Origin: Candidatus Woesearchaeota archaeon
Lineage (GTDB): Archaea; Nanobdellota; Nanobdellia; Woesearchaeales; WJKV01
NCBI GenBank assembly: GCA_019323355.1
Contig: JAHWHI010000053.1
Span: 1-12,170, forward strand
DNA length: 12,170 nt
Reading direction: 5' to 3'
In this document: piece after piece, positions 11,465 through 12,170 of the stretch
Numbering within the stretch: position 1 is the stretch's first letter
How the letters are laid out: the number at the start of each line of letters is the position of its first letter
The notes under the pieces: model-generated
Told to the model about the DNA's origin: nothing
Seen by the model: only the letters and a program-made list of their open reading frames with translations
The model's database searches: none
Translations under genes and position numbers: made by a program

Positions 11465-12170
11465 ATGGAACAAAATACTAAGCAAGTAGCTGCTGCTTAT
11501 GATCAGTTTGGAAAATGGTATCACAAATATAGAAAATCAAAGAATTTCTTCAACTCAAAGATTGACATGCCTGCTGTTCTGAGTTTTTTGAAGAATGTAA
11601 AAGGAAAGAAAATAATTGATATTGGCTGTGGTTCTGGTCTCTATACCAAAATATTGAGAAAGCGCGGAGCAAAAATGTGCGGAATGGACATAAGCAAGAC
11701 TCTGCTTGAGATTGCCAAGAAAGAAAATCCGGGTGTTGATTTTCAGCTAGCAAGCATCCACAAGATTCCGTTCAAGAAAAATACTTTTGACATTGCAATA
11801 AGTGCATTGATGCTGGATTATGTGAAGGACTGGGATTCTGCATTCAAAGAAGTCCGAAGGGTATTGAAGCCGAATGGAATTTATATCTTTTCTCTGGGAA
11901 ATCCCTTGCTTGAATGCAGGGAGAAAATTAAATTTGGATCTAAGGTATATCGAATATTAGGTTACACCTCGGGCTCTCATAGTCATGTATTTGGAGATTA
12001 TTTCAAAGAGAGATGGCAGGAAACTATGTGGAAAACAGAAGAAGGTGAAAGTAAAATGGCTTTCAAAACACACCACAAAACATATGATACAATAATAAAT
12101 ACGATATTAAGAAATGGCTTTACTATTGAAGGATATAAAGATGCAAAGCCAATTCCTAGCGGAAAAAAGC
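11465..12170 (+). CDS. Class I SAM-dependent methyltransferase (cut by window edge)
   Basis: The ATG at 11465 opens 235 codons with no stop. The Rossmann-fold landmarks are motif I DIGCGSG (52-58), motif II MDIS with acidic D75, motif III with FQLASIHKIPFKKNTFDIAI (93-112), and motif VI RRVLKPNGIYIFSL (131-144). Before motif I, an N-terminal AAAYDQFGKWYHKYR helix is typical of Methyltransf_11/25-type small-molecule enzymes. The C-terminal part, with HSHVFGDYF and FKTHHKTYDTI, would form the substrate pocket. The substrate is unknown. It lies 4 nt after the acetyltransferase stop, so it depends on that gene's promoter. The last few residues of the protein are probably outside the window. Confidence 0.92.
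   Translation, partial: MEQNTKQVAAAYDQFGKWYHKYRKSKNFFNSKIDMPAVLSFLKNVKGKKIIDIGCGSGLYTKILRKRGAKMCGMDISKTLLEIAKKENPGVDFQLASIHKIPFKKNTFDIAISALMLDYVKDWDSAFKEVRRVLKPNGIYIFSLGNPLLECREKIKFGSKVYRILGYTSGSHSHVFGDYFKERWQETMWKTEEGESKMAFKTHHKTYDTIINTILRNGFTIEGYKDAKPIPSGKK

Noticed and set aside
1..12170. CRISPR arrays, insertion sequences, long direct or terminal inverted repeats
   Set aside because: None found by eye; no transposase, integrase or regularly spaced repeat is present.

Overview
The window comes from an archaeon. It carries a Cbf5-type tRNA/rRNA pseudouridine synthase with a C-terminal PUA domain. Most genes are preceded by an AT-rich TATA box that either lies about 26 nt before the start codon (leaderless pattern) or is followed by a Shine-Dalgarno sequence complementary to the archaeal 16S 3' end. 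Genes are small and tightly packed, and many encode short, charged or membrane-bound proteins of unknown function. The compactness and the number of family-less small proteins would fit a DPANN-like lineage, but no lineage-specific marker proves it, so that assignment is inference.

Layout. 1-260 (-): start of an unknown gene, divergent from cbf5 (340-1287, +). 1361-3031 (+): a secreted, beta-rich, outer-membrane-like protein followed by a small protein resembling the Janus/Ocnus (PHPT1) phosphohistidine phosphatase family. 3028-4221 (-): a CPA2-type cation/proton antiporter whose stop codon overlaps the preceding gene's stop. 4276-6227 (-): an MtnA-type isomerase followed 17 nt later by an unknown protein whose N-terminus is an internal tandem duplication. 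6304-6576 (-): an unknown 90-residue protein.

6577-7140 (+) has no gene of ordinary size. It holds a promoter, a hairpin-rich leader or small-RNA candidate, and three very small ORFs encoding a Lys/Ala peptide (13 aa), a charged helix (36 aa) and an Asp/Glu-rich peptide (30 aa). The last two are linked by a perfect Shine-Dalgarno sequence lying inside the preceding ORF's final codons.

7173-7598 (-) is a VOC/glyoxalase-fold protein. 7710-8225 (+) is a membrane-anchored winged-helix regulator with a Cys/His-containing external loop. 8339-8557 (+) is a secreted Gly/Cys-rich miniprotein. 8694-9540 (+) is a gene with a phage-associated WGGD-type domain overlapping a TspO/MBR gene. 9589-10413 (+) is an MscS channel. 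10420-10882 (-) holds a lysine-tailed single-pass membrane protein and a DUF378 protein. 10993-12170 (+) is a GNAT acetyltransferase followed 4 nt later by a SAM methyltransferase cut by the window edge.

Themes: RNA modification (Cbf5), methylthioribose-type salvage (MtnA), and envelope/osmotic/ion functions (antiporter, MscS, TspO, DUF378, secreted beta protein). The least explained parts are the charged-microprotein locus at 6656-7140, the membrane-sensor/Cys-rich pair at 7710-8557, the duplicated-domain partner of MtnA, and the barrel-like secreted protein.
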